Shown: in pieces, positions 55,442 through 64,000 of the stretch | Numbering within the stretch: the stretch's first letter is position 1 | How the letters are laid out: every line of letters begins with the position of its first letter | Source: Pseudomonas persica | Lineage (GTDB): Bacteria; Pseudomonadota; Gammaproteobacteria; Pseudomonadales; Pseudomonadaceae | Direction of reading: 5' to 3' | NCBI RefSeq assembly: GCF_900291015.1 | Contig: NZ_OLKL01000003.1 | Coordinates: 124,001-188,000 of the forward strand | Length of the DNA stretch: 64,000 nucleotides | Translations under genes and position numbers: made by a program | Notes under the pieces: model-generated | Database searches by the model: none | Told to the model about the DNA's origin: nothing | What the model saw: the letters and a program-made list of their open reading frames with translations, nothing else

Positions 55442-56392
55442 CTAGAGGGCGAAAGGCAGGTGCAAGGCCACCTGCTGGCGCTGTGCCAAACGCACTTCGA
55501 ACTCGCTCGGGTCGTGGATCATCACGTCCATCCCGGCAAACGATTCCGCTGCAATCAGGCGCGACAGCCAGAAGCGCACGCAGCCTACCCGCAACATCTC
55601 TGGCCACAGCTCGGCTTCGGCCGCGGTGAACGGCCGCAGCGCCGCATAGGCCGCCAGCAGTGCCTGGGCGCGAGGCACATCGATCGCACCGTGTTCATCC
55701 AGGCACCAGTCGTTCACGGTGATGGCGATGTCATACAGCATCGGCCCGGAACAGGCGTTGTAGAAGTCGATCACGCCGGTCAGGTGAGTGCCTTCGAACA
55801 TCACGTTGTCGCGGAACAGGTCGGCATGCAGGTTGGCCCGTGGCAGGGCCAGGATCTGTGCCTTGTGCGCGCTGATTTCATCCAGCGCCGGCCGCAGCAG
55901 CGCGGTTTGCCCGGCGCTAAGGCGCGGCAGCAGTTCGGCACCCGAGGCCAGCATCCAGTCCAGGCCGCGGTCGGTGCGGCGCTCGATGATGTGCTCGCGG
56001 GTGGCCAGGTGAATGTGCGCCAGCAGCTCGCCGACCTGGGCGCAGTGCTGGGCATTCGGTGCCTTGATGTGTTTGCCCGACAGCCTTGGTTGCAACAGTG
56101 CCGGCTTGCCGCACAGTTCGCGCAGGCCATGGCCATCGCGGTCACGTATCGCATAGGGCACCGGCATGTCGGCCGCGTGCAGGGTGTCAAGCAGTTCGAT
56201 GAAGAACGGCATGTCCTCGCTGGGCCCACGCTCGATCAGCGTCAGGACGAACTCCCCCTGTTCGAGGCTGACGAAGAAATTACTGTTCTCGGTGCCGGCG
56301 GCGATGCCCTGGAAATCGAGCAGACGACCCAGCGCGTACGGTGCCAGAAAGGTTTCCAGCTCAGGCCGGGTCACGGGGGTGAAAACTGACAT
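55442..56392 (-). CDS. thrB: Homoserine kinase
   Basis: Phosphorylates homoserine in threonine synthesis. The 316-residue protein belongs to the aminoglycoside-phosphotransferase-like ThrB type found in pseudomonads, not the GHMP type. The start is MSVFTPVTRPELETFLAPYA, the N-lobe carries TENSNFFVSLEQGEFVLTL, and the catalytic loop is ANLHADLFRDNVMFEG with the metal-binding IDFYNACSGP. The ribosome-binding site is weak. DUF2782 lies 69 bp upstream, with a hairpin between. Confidence 0.95.
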   Translation of the reverse strand: MSVFTPVTRPELETFLAPYALGRLLDFQGIAAGTENSNFFVSLEQGEFVLTLIERGPSEDMPFFIELLDTLHAADMPVPYAIRDRDGHGLRELCGKPALLQPRLSGKHIKAPNAQHCAQVGELLAHIHLATREHIIERRTDRGLDWMLASGAELLPRLSAGQTALLRPALDEISAHKAQILALPRANLHADLFRDNVMFEGTHLTGVIDFYNACSGPMLYDIAITVNDWCLDEHGAIDVPRAQALLAAYAALRPFTAAEAELWPEMLRVGCVRFWLSRLIAAESFAGMDVMIHDPSEFEVRLAQRQQVALHLPFAL

Positions 56393-56412
56393 GATGAAAA
56401 TTTGCCCATACG

Positions 56413-56434
56413 GGCACTTCCGCCGGGAAGTGCC
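56413..56434 (-). other. Hairpin between DUF2782 and thrB
   Basis: GGCACTTCC and GGAAGTGCC pair perfectly around a four-base loop. On the transcribed strand no T tract follows directly, so attenuation or mRNA stabilisation is more likely than strong termination. Confidence 0.4.
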
Positions 56435-56461
56435 GGGTTGATGTGAACGGTGCGCGTCAGA

Positions 56462-56749
56462 TTACCACTCGAAGATCTTCCAGGACGGAATCAGCATGTC
56501 CGGCTGGTCGGATCGAATGAAATTGCCATCAGAGCCATCGGCGCGTACCAGGAAATAAGGCTTGCCGTTTTTCGGCGTGATCTTGATCGCATACAGGAAC
56601 CCGTTCTGCCGGTACTCCTGGATGGTTTTGTCGCCTTCCGTGCGAATGGTCACCTCGGGATCGGCCGAGGGGGCGTCGTCCGCCGCCAGGGTGACGACTG
56701 GCATGGTTGCCAACAGACCGAGCAGTAACAGGCGATTGAGTGTACGCAT
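56462..56749 (-). CDS. DUF2782 exported protein
   Basis: A 95-residue exported protein with a signal peptide ([18 protein letters not shown], cleavage before ADD). The mature domain is a small beta fold: [20 protein letters not shown] and [20 protein letters not shown]. Its position between thrB and polA is conserved in pseudomonads. No function is known. AAGG precedes the ATG. It is divergent from polA by 75 bp. Confidence 0.85.
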   Translation of the reverse strand: MRTLNRLLLLGLLATMPVVTLAADDAPSADPEVTIRTEGDKTIQEYRQNGFLYAIKITPKNGKPYFLVRADGSDGNFIRSDQPDMLIPSWKIFEW

Positions 56750-56824
56750 GATAACCTTGTCCCTTTGTCGTCAATGATTCTGGCTATTCTAGCGCCGGAC
56801 CCGTCGAAAAGGTTGATTCTGCTC

Positions 56825-59572
56825 ATGAGCCAAGCGCCCCTCGTCCTGGTGGACGGTTCCTCCTACCTGTACCGCGCCTTCCACGCGCTGCCGCCGCTGA
56901 CCACCTCCAAGGGCATGCCGACCGGCGCGGTGAAGGGGGTGCTGAACATGCTCAAGAGCCTGCGCAAGCAATACCCCGACAGCCTGTTCGCGGTGGTGTT
57001 CGACGCCAAGGGTGGCACCTTCCGCGATGCCATGTTCGCCGAGTACAAGGCCAACCGCCCGAGCATGCCGGACGACCTGCGGGTGCAGATCGAGCCACTG
57101 CATGCCAGTGTCAAGGCGCTGGGCTACCCGCTGTTGTGCGTCGAAGGGGTCGAGGCCGACGACGTGATCGGTACCCTGGCGCGCAGCAGTGCAGCCCTGG
57201 GCCGGCCGGTAATCATCTCGACCGGTGACAAGGACATGGCGCAGCTGGTGGACGGGCACATTACCTTGGTCAATACCATGACCGGAAGCGTGCTGGACGT
57301 GGCTGGCGTGCACGAGAAATTTGGTGTCGGCCCGGAACACATCATCGACTTCCTGGCCCTGATGGGTGACAAGGTCGACAACATTCCCGGCGTGCCGGGT
57401 GTGGGCGAAAAAACCGCTGTGGGCCTGCTGACCGGCATCGGCGGTGGCCTCAGCGACCTGTACGCCAACCTGGACAAGGTTCCGACGCTGGCCATTCGCG
57501 GCGCCAAGACCCTGCCGGCCAAGCTGGAAGAACACCGCGACGCGGCGTTCCTGTCTTATGAGCTGGCTACCATCAAGGTCGATGTGCCCTTGGACATCGA
57601 AGTAGATGCCCTGGTGTGCGGCGAGCCGGACCGTGAAGCGTTGCTGGCGTTGTACACCGAGATGGAGTTCAAGAGCTGGATCGCCGAAGTGCAGCGCGAC
57701 GCCGCCAAGGCCGGTGACGACATCGCGCCGGTCGCGGAGCCGGCGGCCAAGGCCGAGCCCAGGTACGAAACCATCCTCGACCAGGCCCGTCTCGACGTCT
57801 GGCTGGAGAAGCTGCGCCAGGCGCCACTGTTCGCCTTCGACACCGAGACCACCGGCCTGGACGCCCAGCAGGCGCAGCTGGTCGGCCTGTCGTTCGCCGT
57901 CGAGCCGCATGAAGCGGCCTATGTGCCGCTGGCCCATGACTATGAAGGGGCGCCGGTTCAACTGGACCGCGCCGCCGTGCTGCTGGCGCTGAAGCCGCTG
58001 CTGGAGGATCCGGCCAAGGCCAAGGTCGGGCAGAACGCCAAGTACGATATCAACATCCTCGCCAACGGCTCCCCCGCCATCGAAATGCGCGGCGTGGCCT
58101 ACGACACCATGCTCGAGTCGTACGTGCTGAACTCTACCGCCACCCGTCACGACATGGACAGCCTGGCGCAGAAGTACCTCGACCATACCACCATCGCCTT
58201 CGAGGACATCGCCGGCAAGGGCGCCAAGCAGCTGACCTTCAACCAGATCCATCTGGACAAGGCCGGCCCCTACGCCGCCGAAGACGCCGACATCACCCTG
58301 CGCCTGCACCACGCACTGCAGGCGCGCCTGGCGCAGACGCCGAGCGTGCAGCCGGTGCTGATGGACATCGAGATGCCGCTGGTGCCGGTGCTGGCCAGGA
58401 TCGAGCGCCAGGGGGCGTTGGTCGATGCCGCGCTGCTGCAGGTGCAGAGCGGTGAGCTGGGGGTGAAGATGGCCGAGCTGGAGCAGCGCGCCTATGAGCT
58501 GGCCGGTGAGGAGTTCAACCTTGGCTCGCCCAGGCAGCTGGGCGCGATCCTTTACGACAAGCTGGGCATGCCGGTGCTGAGCAAGACCACCAAGGGCCAG
58601 CCATCCACCGCAGAAGCTGTGCTCGACGAACTGGCCGAGCAAGGTTACCCGCTGCCAGAGGTACTGATGCAGTACCGCAGCCTGAGCAAGCTCAAGAGCA
58701 CCTACACCGACAAGCTGCCGGGGCAGATCAACCCGCGCACCGGGCGTATCCACACTTCTTACCAGCAGGCGGTGGCGGCCACCGGCCGGCTGTCGTCGAG
58801 CGATCCGAACCTGCAGAACATCCCGATCCGTACGGCCGAAGGCCGGCGTATCCGCCAGGCCTTCATTGCCAGCCCCGGCTACAAGCTGCTGGCAGCGGAC
58901 TACTCGCAGATCGAGTTGCGCATCATGGCTCACCTGGCCAAGGACGAAGGCTTGCTGCATGCCTTCCGCAATGACCTGGACGTGCACCGTGCCACGGCGG
59001 CGGAAGTGTTCGGCGTGGCATTGGCCGACGTCACCAGCGACCAGCGCCGTAGCGCCAAGGCCATCAACTTCGGCCTGATCTACGGCATGAGCGCCTTTGG
59101 CCTGGCCAAGCAGATCGGTGTCGACCGCAAGCAGTCGCAGGACTACATCGACCGCTACTTCACCCGCTACCCGGGCGTGCTGGCCTACATGGAGCGCACC
59201 CGCGCCCAGGCGGCGGCGCAAGGCTTTGTCGAAACCCTGTTCGGCCGCCGCCTGTACCTGCCGGATATCAATGCCAAGAACCCGGCCTTGCGCAAAGGCG
59301 CCGAGCGCACGGCGATCAACGCGCCGATGCAGGGCACGGCGGCCGACATCATCAAGCGGGCCATGGTCAATGTGGATAACTGGCTGAGCGCGAGCGGGCT
59401 GGATGCCCGGGTGATCCTGCAAGTGCACGACGAACTGGTGCTGGAAGTGCGCGAGGACCTGGTGGAGCAGGTAAAAGATGAAATTCGCCAGCACATGAGC
59501 CGGGCTGCGCAGCTGGATGTACCGCTGCTGGTCGAGGCAGGAATCGGCGCGAATTGGGACGAAGCTCACTGA
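56825..59572 (+). CDS. polA: DNA polymerase I
   Basis: Replication and repair polymerase that removes RNA primers and fills gaps. The 915-residue protein has the 5'-3' exonuclease domain at the N-terminus ([35 protein letters not shown]), the 3'-5' proofreading domain from about residue 310 ([26 protein letters not shown]) and the polymerase domain with motif [18 protein letters not shown], motif [21 protein letters not shown] and motif [15 protein letters not shown] 56825 is the normal start; the frame is open 20 codons upstream without support. It contains the only exact DnaA box (59371-59379) seen in the right two thirds of the window. Confidence 0.98.
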   Translation: MSQAPLVLVDGSSYLYRAFHALPPLTTSKGMPTGAVKGVLNMLKSLRKQYPDSLFAVVFDAKGGTFRDAMFAEYKANRPSMPDDLRVQIEPLHASVKALGYPLLCVEGVEADDVIGTLARSSAALGRPVIISTGDKDMAQLVDGHITLVNTMTGSVLDVAGVHEKFGVGPEHIIDFLALMGDKVDNIPGVPGVGEKTAVGLLTGIGGGLSDLYANLDKVPTLAIRGAKTLPAKLEEHRDAAFLSYELATIKVDVPLDIEVDALVCGEPDREALLALYTEMEFKSWIAEVQRDAAKAGDDIAPVAEPAAKAEPRYETILDQARLDVWLEKLRQAPLFAFDTETTGLDAQQAQLVGLSFAVEPHEAAYVPLAHDYEGAPVQLDRAAVLLALKPLLEDPAKAKVGQNAKYDINILANGSPAIEMRGVAYDTMLESYVLNSTATRHDMDSLAQKYLDHTTIAFEDIAGKGAKQLTFNQIHLDKAGPYAAEDADITLRLHHALQARLAQTPSVQPVLMDIEMPLVPVLARIERQGALVDAALLQVQSGELGVKMAELEQRAYELAGEEFNLGSPRQLGAILYDKLGMPVLSKTTKGQPSTAEAVLDELAEQGYPLPEVLMQYRSLSKLKSTYTDKLPGQINPRTGRIHTSYQQAVAATGRLSSSDPNLQNIPIRTAEGRRIRQAFIASPGYKLLAADYSQIELRIMAHLAKDEGLLHAFRNDLDVHRATAAEVFGVALADVTSDQRRSAKAINFGLIYGMSAFGLAKQIGVDRKQSQDYIDRYFTRYPGVLAYMERTRAQAAAQGFVETLFGRRLYLPDINAKNPALRKGAERTAINAPMQGTAADIIKRAMVNVDNWLSASGLDARVILQVHDELVLEVREDLVEQVKDEIRQHMSRAAQLDVPLLVEAGIGANWDEAH

Positions 59573-59592
59573 TCGAGCGGGGCAGGCTGTGT

Positions 59593-59621
59593 AGGATCCG
59601 TGAAGTAGGGATGCGGATCCT
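59593..59621 (+). terminator. Hairpin after polA
   Basis: AGGATCCG pairs with CGGATCCT around a 13-base loop, 20 bases after the polA stop. No T tract follows. A second AT-rich hairpin (GAAACTAT..ATAGTTTTC) lies at about 59657-59679. Confidence 0.45.
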
Positions 59622-59688
59622 GGTACCCGCTCAGTGCCAGTGGTGCTGAGGTTTCATGAAACTATCGCAAATAGTTTTCAGACCGTTG

Positions 59689-59716
59689 GAACTAAACCGG
59701 TGAAGCGGAACTCAGA
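59689..59716 (+). promoter_or_regulatory. AlgU (sigma-22/RpoE)-type promoter for the small RNA
   Basis: GAACTA (59689-59694), 17 bp, then TCAGA (59712-59716): a good match to the sigma-22 consensus GAACTT-N16/17-TCtgA. Transcription would begin near 59723. Confidence 0.7.
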
Positions 59717-59722
59717 GTAACT

Positions 59723-59852
59723 GAATGGCTGGTGAAGCCTTTCGATGCTCCTATGTTGTGTTAAGTGTTGGCAGATATCTGGACCCCGCCCTAGCGGTCC
59801 GGACTTGGACCCCGAACTTCCCCCTCCCCATACGAAGTCCGGGGTTTTTTTT
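59723..59852 (+). ncRNA. ersA: ErsA-type small regulatory RNA
   Basis: Position between polA and engB is that of the P. aeruginosa ErsA and E. coli Spot 42 small RNAs. The predicted transcript runs from about 59723, after the AlgU-type promoter, to the T8 tract ending 59852, about 130 nt, close to the reported 132 nt of ErsA. The 3' end is an intrinsic terminator: CCCCGAACTTC pairs with GAAGTCCGGGG (one A-C mismatch) followed by eight Ts. The loop is C-rich (CCCCTCCCCATAC), a candidate seed for G-rich ribosome-binding sites. In P. aeruginosa ErsA represses algC and other envelope genes with Hfq; equivalent function here is inferred. Confidence 0.78.
59810..59852 (+). terminator. Intrinsic terminator of the ErsA-type RNA
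   Basis: Stem CCCCGAACTTC / GAAGTCCGGGG with one mismatch, C-rich 13-base loop, then TTTTTTTT (59845-59852). Confidence 0.9.
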
Positions 59853-59884
59853 GCCCGGAATTTGACTTATGACGTGTAGAGAGC

Positions 59885-59917
59885 CTTGTGGGAGCGGGTA
59901 AATCCGCTCCCACAGGT
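59885..59917. repeat. Single REP palindrome before engB
   Basis: TTGTGGGAGCGGGTAAATCC then GCTCCCACAGG, one REP palindrome just 3' of engB. Confidence 0.7.
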
Positions 59918-59930
59918 TGCGAGCAAGCCT

Positions 59931-60563
59931 TCAAATGACTGGCTTGTCTTCCAGCTCCATCCAGTCTGCCAGCACCCGGTAGGCCTCCTCCACGCCGAGG
60001 CGCTTGGGCGCCGAGAACAGCTGGATGGTCACGCCATCACCCCAGCCCTTGCGGATTTCCGACTGCACCTTGAGCAGGGTGTTCTTGCCTGCGCCGTGGG
60101 TCAGCTTGTCGGCCTTGGTCAGCAGGATGTGCATCGGCATGCTGCTGGCCTTGGCCCAGTCGAGCATCATCTTGTCGAAGTCGGTCATCGGGTGGCGCAC
60201 GTCCATCATCAGGATCACGCCACGCAGGCACTCCCGGCTGCCCAGGTAGGCTTCCAGGTGTTTCTGCCAATGCTGCTTGAGCGGAATCGGTACTTTTGCA
60301 TAACCATAGCCTGGCAGGTCGACCAAACGCCGTTCATCGTCCAGACTGAAGAAATTCAACAGCTGGGTGCGCCCGGGGGTTTTCGAGGTGCGCGCCAGGC
60401 TGGCATGAGTCAGGGTGTTGAGGGCGCTGGATTTGCCGGCGTTGGAGCGGCCGGCGAAAGCCACCTCGTAACCCTGGTCGTCCGGGCATTGTTCGACCTT
60501 GGCAGCGCTGAGGGCGAATTTGGCTTTCTGGCAGAGGCCGAGGATGGGGTTCTTGACTTGCAT
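59931..60563 (-). CDS. engB: Ribosome biogenesis GTPase EngB (YihA/YsxC)
   Basis: Essential GTPase for 50S subunit assembly. The 210-residue protein has G1 [10 protein letters not shown]3 [10 protein letters not shown]4 TKAD (in ILLTKADKL) and the switch segment [14 protein letters not shown]. The start at 60563 gives [20 protein letters not shown]; the longer frame upstream is unsupported. It is divergent from the small cytochrome gene by about 200 bp. Confidence 0.96.
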   Translation of the reverse strand: MQVKNPILGLCQKAKFALSAAKVEQCPDDQGYEVAFAGRSNAGKSSALNTLTHASLARTSKTPGRTQLLNFFSLDDERRLVDLPGYGYAKVPIPLKQHWQKHLEAYLGSRECLRGVILMMDVRHPMTDFDKMMLDWAKASSMPMHILLTKADKLTHGAGKNTLLKVQSEIRKGWGDGVTIQLFSAPKRLGVEEAYRVLADWMELEDKPVI

Positions 60564-60645
60564 GGGATATCCGATGTGGGTGTTGCCTGACTCTTTAGGC
60601 TCGAGCCCGGCAAGCGGTGTCGTTTCCGTTTGGATGGCGGAAGTA

Positions 60646-60651
60646 TATAAT
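60646..60651 (+). promoter_or_regulatory. Candidate promoter -10 for the cytochrome genes
   Basis: A consensus TATAAT lies 119 bp upstream of the cytochrome gene at 60765. The -35 at the usual spacing (TTTCCG) is poor. Confidence 0.45.
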
Positions 60652-60764
60652 GCCCCAGTTTTTGTGTGCTCATTCTCCCGGCGAAGGAGAACGGGCATGG
60701 GGTGTCGAACAATAGCTCGCGCAACAGAACGCAGCGCGGCCCCCAACCCTGAAGGTCGTTCCGC

Positions 60765-61067
60765 ATGGCGAAATGGCTGCTTGCTGTCGGTATGTTCCTG
60801 CCGTTTTTCAGCGCACAGGCTACACAGGATCCCGAGGTGTTGTACAACCGCACGTGTGCGGCCTGTCACACCGGGCAGTTGCCACAGGCACCCAGGCAGG
60901 GTGACCGGGCAGCTTGGGAGCCAAGGCTGGCGCAGGGCATGGATGTACTGGTGAAGCACGTGACCCAGGGTTTCAAGGCTATGCCGCCGCGTGGATTGTG
61001 CATGGACTGCAGTGCCGAGGACTACCGTTTGGTCATCCTTTGGATGAGTGGCAGTCCCGATACATAA
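60765..61067 (+). CDS. Small c5-type cytochrome c
   Basis: A 100-residue periplasmic monoheme cytochrome. A signal peptide ending at SAQA is followed by one heme site CAACH in [33 protein letters not shown] holds the axial Met (AMPPRG) and a second Cys pair typical of cytochrome c5 proteins. It lies 31 bp upstream of the cytochrome c4 gene on the same strand. GAAGG precedes the ATG. Confidence 0.9.
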   Translation: MAKWLLAVGMFLPFFSAQATQDPEVLYNRTCAACHTGQLPQAPRQGDRAAWEPRLAQGMDVLVKHVTQGFKAMPPRGLCMDCSAEDYRLVILWMSGSPDT

Positions 61068-61098
61068 CATTTCACCCTTAGCCGTGTTGGATTAGCTG

Positions 61099-61716
61099 AT
61101 GAACAAACTAGTCGTGAGTCTGCTGTTGACCCTGGGTGTTGCAGGTGCGGCCACTGCTGCGCAACCCGTCAAAGGCGATGCCGCCGCCGGCCAGGCCAAG
61201 ACGGCCGTCTGTGGCGCCTGCCACAACCCTGACGGCAACAGCCTGGCACCGAACTTCCCGAAACTGGCCGGTCAAGGCCAGCGCTATCTGGAAAAACAAC
61301 TGCACGATATCAAGTCGGGCAAGCGTACCGTGCTGGAGATGACCGGCATGCTGGCCGCATTCAGTGACCAGGACCTGGCCGACATCGCCGCCTACTTCGC
61401 CAGCCAGAAAGGCAGTGTGGGCGCCGCCGATCCCAAACTGGTCGAACGTGGCCGGGCGCTGTTCAACGGCGGCGACCTGGAAAAAGGCATGCCTGCCTGC
61501 ACCGGCTGCCACTCGCCGAACGGCGCGGGCATCGCTCTGGCCGGCTTCCCGCATCTGGGCGGCCAGCATGCGCAGTACGTGACCAAGCAGCTCACCGACT
61601 TCCGCGAAGGCAACCGCACCAACGATGGTGATGCCATGACCATGCGCACCATCGCCGGCAAGCTGAGCAACCATGACATAGAGGCGCTGGCCAGCTACAT
61701 CCAGGGCCTGCACTGA
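61099..61716 (+). CDS. Diheme cytochrome c4
   Basis: Periplasmic electron carrier to terminal oxidases (cbb3, and possibly the aa3 oxidase encoded in this window). The 205-residue protein has a signal peptide (LVVSLLLTLGVAGAATA) and two cytochrome c domains with heme sites CGACH near residue 38 and CTGCH near residue 135. Axial Met residues lie in KRTVLEMTGMLAAF and NDGDAMTMRTIAGKL. It probably shares a transcript with the c5-type cytochrome. Confidence 0.96.
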   Translation: MNKLVVSLLLTLGVAGAATAAQPVKGDAAAGQAKTAVCGACHNPDGNSLAPNFPKLAGQGQRYLEKQLHDIKSGKRTVLEMTGMLAAFSDQDLADIAAYFASQKGSVGAADPKLVERGRALFNGGDLEKGMPACTGCHSPNGAGIALAGFPHLGGQHAQYVTKQLTDFREGNRTNDGDAMTMRTIAGKLSNHDIEALASYIQGLH

Positions 61717-61736
61717 GGCCTTCGGCAGCCTGTACC

Positions 61737-61830
61737 GGCCCTATCGCCGGCAAGCCGGCTCCCACAGGGACTTCGCATGACTTGAAGTCGATGTGGTCGA
61801 GGTGGGAGCCGGCTTGCCGGCGATAGGGCC
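61737..61830. repeat. REP pair, GGCTTGCC family
   Basis: GGCCCTATCGCCGGCAAGCC and a perfect inverted copy ending CCGGCGATAGGGCC. Spacer (CGCATGACTTGAAGTCGATG) is shared with 8690 and 51372. Confidence 0.9.
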
Positions 61831-61843
61831 ATTACAGGCGGCG

Positions 61844-61904
61844 CATTAACTTTCAGTTAATGTTGTAGGCCAATGATGAAAGGGTGGCCGGACCGCCCTT
61901 TTTT
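61844..61904 (+). terminator. AT-rich hairpin plus intrinsic terminator before dsbA
   Basis: CATTAACT-TTC-AGTTAATG (61844-61862, perfect) is followed 20 bases later by GGGTGG-CCGGA-CCGCCC and TTTTTT (61882-61904). The second is a strong intrinsic terminator. It may end the cytochrome c4 transcript or a separate short RNA. Confidence 0.7.
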
Positions 61905-62000
61905 CCGTCCGCAGCCGTTACACTACCGAACTCGGGCCCTTCCCGGCCTGTCTCAGTGCAGGTCGCGTCGTGGTGACCAATGACTGCTCAGGAGTAAAGC

Positions 62001-62633
62001 ATGCGTAAACTGATTCTCAGCGCCGCGCTGGTCGCTGCCAGCGTATTCGGTATGACTGCCGTCCAGGCCGCCGAGCCTGTCGCTGGCAAGGAATACCTCG
62101 AGCTGAGCAACCCTGTTCCGGTTTCCGTGCCTGGCAAGATCGAAGTGGTCGAGCTGTTCTGGTACGGCTGCCCACACTGCTATCACTTCGAGCCGACCAT
62201 CAACCCATGGGTCGAGAAACTGCCGAAGGACGTCAACTTCAAGCGCGTGCCAGCCATGTTCGGCGGCCCATGGGATGCACACGGCCAGATGTTCCTGACC
62301 CTCGAAGCCATGGGCGTCGAGCAGAAGGTGCATGCCGCGGTGTTCGATGCCATCCAGAACCAGCGCAAGCGCCTGACCGACCCGAAGGACATGGCTGACT
62401 TCCTCGCCACTCAGGGCGTGGACAAGGACAAGTTCCTCGCCACCTTCAACTCGTTCGCCATCAAGGGCCAGGTCAACCAGGCCAAGGAACTGGCGAAGAA
62501 GTACGAGATCACCGGCGTACCGAGCATGGTGGTCAATGGCAAGTATCGCTTCGACCTGGGTACCGCCGGCGGGCCGGAAGGCGTACTGAATGTTGCCGAC
62601 CAGCTGATCGCCAAGGAGCGCGCCGCTAAGTAA
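62001..62633 (+). CDS. dsbA: Thiol:disulfide interchange protein DsbA
   Basis: Main periplasmic dithiol oxidase that forms disulfides in exported proteins. The 210-residue protein has a signal peptide (to VQA), a thioredoxin fold with inserted helical domain, and the active site CPHC in ELFWYGCPHCYHFEP near residue 56. The cis-Pro is in YEITGVPSMVVNGKYR. AGGAG precedes the ATG. Confidence 0.97.
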   Translation: MRKLILSAALVAASVFGMTAVQAAEPVAGKEYLELSNPVPVSVPGKIEVVELFWYGCPHCYHFEPTINPWVEKLPKDVNFKRVPAMFGGPWDAHGQMFLTLEAMGVEQKVHAAVFDAIQNQRKRLTDPKDMADFLATQGVDKDKFLATFNSFAIKGQVNQAKELAKKYEITGVPSMVVNGKYRFDLGTAGGPEGVLNVADQLIAKERAAK

Positions 62634-62645
62634 GCGGCGTAACCC

Positions 62646-63500
62646 ATGCGCCGCTTCCGGACCGCGCGTGGCATTGGCCTGCACCAGCCGCAGGTCAACG
62701 AACATCACCTGCGGGCCCCTGGCCTGCCCGAGGATGGTCGCCTGCGGCTGCTCAGTTTCAACATCCAGGTGGGCATCAGCACCGAGCGCTACCGGCATTA
62801 CCTGACCCGCAGCTGGCAGCACCTGCTGCCGCACAACGGGCGTGCCGGCAACCTGCAGAAGATTGGCCAACTACTGGGCGACTTCGACCTGGTGGCCTTG
62901 CAGGAGGCCGATGGCGGCAGCCTGCGCTCGGGCTACGTCAACCAGGTCGAGCACCTGGCCCACCTGGGCGCCTTCCCCTACTGGTACCAGCAGCTCAACC
63001 GCAACCTTGGGCGTTTTGCCCAGCACAGCAATGGCGTGCTCAGCCGCCTGAAGCCGCAGTTGCTCGAGGACCACCCGTTGCCTGGCCCGGTTGGGCGTGG
63101 TGCAATCCTGGTGCGTTTTGGCGAGGGCGAAAATGCGCTGATCGTAGTGATGATGCACCTGGCCCTCGGCGCCAAGACCCGCGCCCTGCAGTTGGGCTAC
63201 ATCCGCGAACTGATTGGCGGTTACCGCCACCAGGTACTGATGGGCGACATGAACACCCATGCCAGCGACCTGCTGGAGCACTCGCCGTTGCGCGACCTGG
63301 GCCTGATTGCCCCGCAAGTCGAGGCCACCTTCCCCAGCTGGCGCCCACAGCGTTGCCTGGACCACATCCTGCTCAGCCCAAGCCTAACGCTGGAGCGTGT
63401 CGAGGTGCTGGCGCAGCCAATATCGGACCACCTTCCCGTTGCTGTCGAGATTCGATTGCCTGATGCATTGACTGTGGATACGCTGCCGGTCCTGAGCTAA
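62646..63500 (+). CDS. Endonuclease/exonuclease/phosphatase (EEP) family protein
   Basis: A 284-residue EEP-fold hydrolase of unknown substrate. Catalytic pieces in order: LRLLSFNIQVG (Asn), LVALQEADGGS (metal Glu), MMHLALGAKTRALQ, LMGDMNTHASD (Asp-x-Asn) and LDHILLSP (Asp-His), with SDHLPVAVEI last. It starts 12 bp after dsbA. The gene is conserved with dsbA in pseudomonads (PAO1 PA5488). No signal peptide, so it is probably cytoplasmic and could act on nucleic acid or phosphoinositide-like lipids. Confidence 0.88.
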   Translation: MRRFRTARGIGLHQPQVNEHHLRAPGLPEDGRLRLLSFNIQVGISTERYRHYLTRSWQHLLPHNGRAGNLQKIGQLLGDFDLVALQEADGGSLRSGYVNQVEHLAHLGAFPYWYQQLNRNLGRFAQHSNGVLSRLKPQLLEDHPLPGPVGRGAILVRFGEGENALIVVMMHLALGAKTRALQLGYIRELIGGYRHQVLMGDMNTHASDLLEHSPLRDLGLIAPQVEATFPSWRPQRCLDHILLSPSLTLERVEVLAQPISDHLPVAVEIRLPDALTVDTLPVLS

Positions 63501-63527
63501 TTGCCATCACCGTTTGCGGACCCGGGC

Positions 63528-64000
63528 ATGACTGAAGACGCTGAGCGCTGGAAAGAAAAATACCTGAAAAGCATCGAGCAGCAGGAAAGGCTCGAGCGCC
63601 GCTGGGACGCCCGCCTCGACCTGCTGCGCCGCGGCCTGGTACGCAGCACCCTGGCTGCCGAAGGCAGTGACAAGGTGGTGGACCAGTGCATGAAGGAAAT
63701 GCGCGAGGTCATCCGCAGCGACAACATGGACGCCGGCCTTGCCGGGCTGATTCCGCGCCTTGAGAAGGCGGTGCTGGACTCCGAACAGCGCCGGGAAACC
63801 CGCATGAACCAAGTCAGCGATGCGCTGGTCGCGCTGGTCGCTCAACTGCAAGGCCTGCCGCTGCCAAACGATGTCTCGCGGCCGTTGAAAAAACTGGCGA
63901 AGAGGCTCGACGGCGGCGTGGCCCAGTCCCGCGACCTGCCACCGTTGCTGGGTGAGTTGAGTGGCTTGCAGGGCCGCGCGCTGTCAGCTCTGGGCAAGTC
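63528..64000 (+). CDS. Start of a DgcP-type diguanylate cyclase (runs off the window)
   Basis: The first 157 codons are present. They encode a charged helical, coiled-coil-like N-terminal domain ([40 protein letters not shown]). No GGDEF domain is reached, so the assignment rests on position: after dsbA and the EEP gene, PAO1 has PA5487, the diguanylate cyclase DgcP, whose N-terminal domain is of this kind. The GGDEF domain should lie beyond the right edge. Confidence 0.7.
   Translation, partial: MTEDAERWKEKYLKSIEQQERLERRWDARLDLLRRGLVRSTLAAEGSDKVVDQCMKEMREVIRSDNMDAGLAGLIPRLEKAVLDSEQRRETRMNQVSDALVALVAQLQGLPLPNDVSRPLKKLAKRLDGGVAQSRDLPPLLGELSGLQGRALSALGK

Noticed and set aside
56789..59569. 926-codon open frame on the minus strand opposite polA
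   Set aside because: Antisense shadow in high-GC coding sequence. polA is certain on the plus strand and the shadow has no recognisable domain.

Overview
This window is chromosomal DNA from a Pseudomonas of the P. putida group. The evidence is high GC, gene content and order matching the origin-proximal arm of that group, about twenty P. putida-type REP palindromes between genes, and housekeeping genes typical of pseudomonads. It is core genome. I see no insertion sequence, prophage, CRISPR array, tRNA or rRNA.

Layout. (1) 1-8.7 kb: start of glyQ, then tag, a lipid A acyltransferase, the leftward operon fmt-rsmB-trkA-TPR, def, and dprA-tsaC. (2) 8.7-9.8 kb: REP pairs and a small DUF6124 gene preceded by a strikingly foldable leader. 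(3) 9.8-19 kb: qor, hemF, aroE, a SulP permease, a choline-sulfate block (binding protein, betC, LysR regulator), and a divergent NAD(P)-binding protein / DOPA-dioxygenase pair. (4) 19-28 kb: trpBA with divergent trpI, then small proteins (DUF883, dodecin, two DUF1161 paralogs, two paralogous lipoproteins), a luciferase-like oxidoreductase, a putative aminopeptidase, a HAD phosphatase and a gamma-class carbonic anhydrase. (5) 28-34 kb: prlC, a YheV-like zinc ribbon, a second M3 peptidase, and a radical SAM gene behind a perfect LexA box. (6) 34-46.4 kb: beta-carbonic anhydrase with a SulP transporter, then the aa3 cytochrome c oxidase locus (coxB-coxA-ctaG-coxC) and its assembly genes (surf1, ctaA, ctaB, sco). 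(7) 46.5-55.4 kb: metNIQ, katE, a lipoprotein, and the zinc locus zur-znuC-znuB divergent from znuA. (8) 55.4-64 kb: thrB, DUF2782, polA, an ErsA-type small RNA, engB, two cytochrome c genes, dsbA, an EEP-family hydrolase and the start of a dgcP-like gene.

The genes form recognisable units. Choline sulfate can be captured, hydrolysed by BetC and its sulfate handled nearby. TrpI faces the trpBA operon it should activate. The cox genes sit with heme A synthesis, copper delivery and SURF1. Zur and its box lie between the two halves of the zinc importer.

The most interesting signals are: the DUF6124 leader, which can form a three-way junction plus a competing 12-bp helix; a steep clustering of exact DnaA boxes in the first 20 kb; an SOS-controlled radical SAM protein ending in a sliding-clamp-like pentapeptide; REP pairs whose spacers are themselves conserved; and an intrinsic terminator between def and fmt. 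All counts were made by eye.
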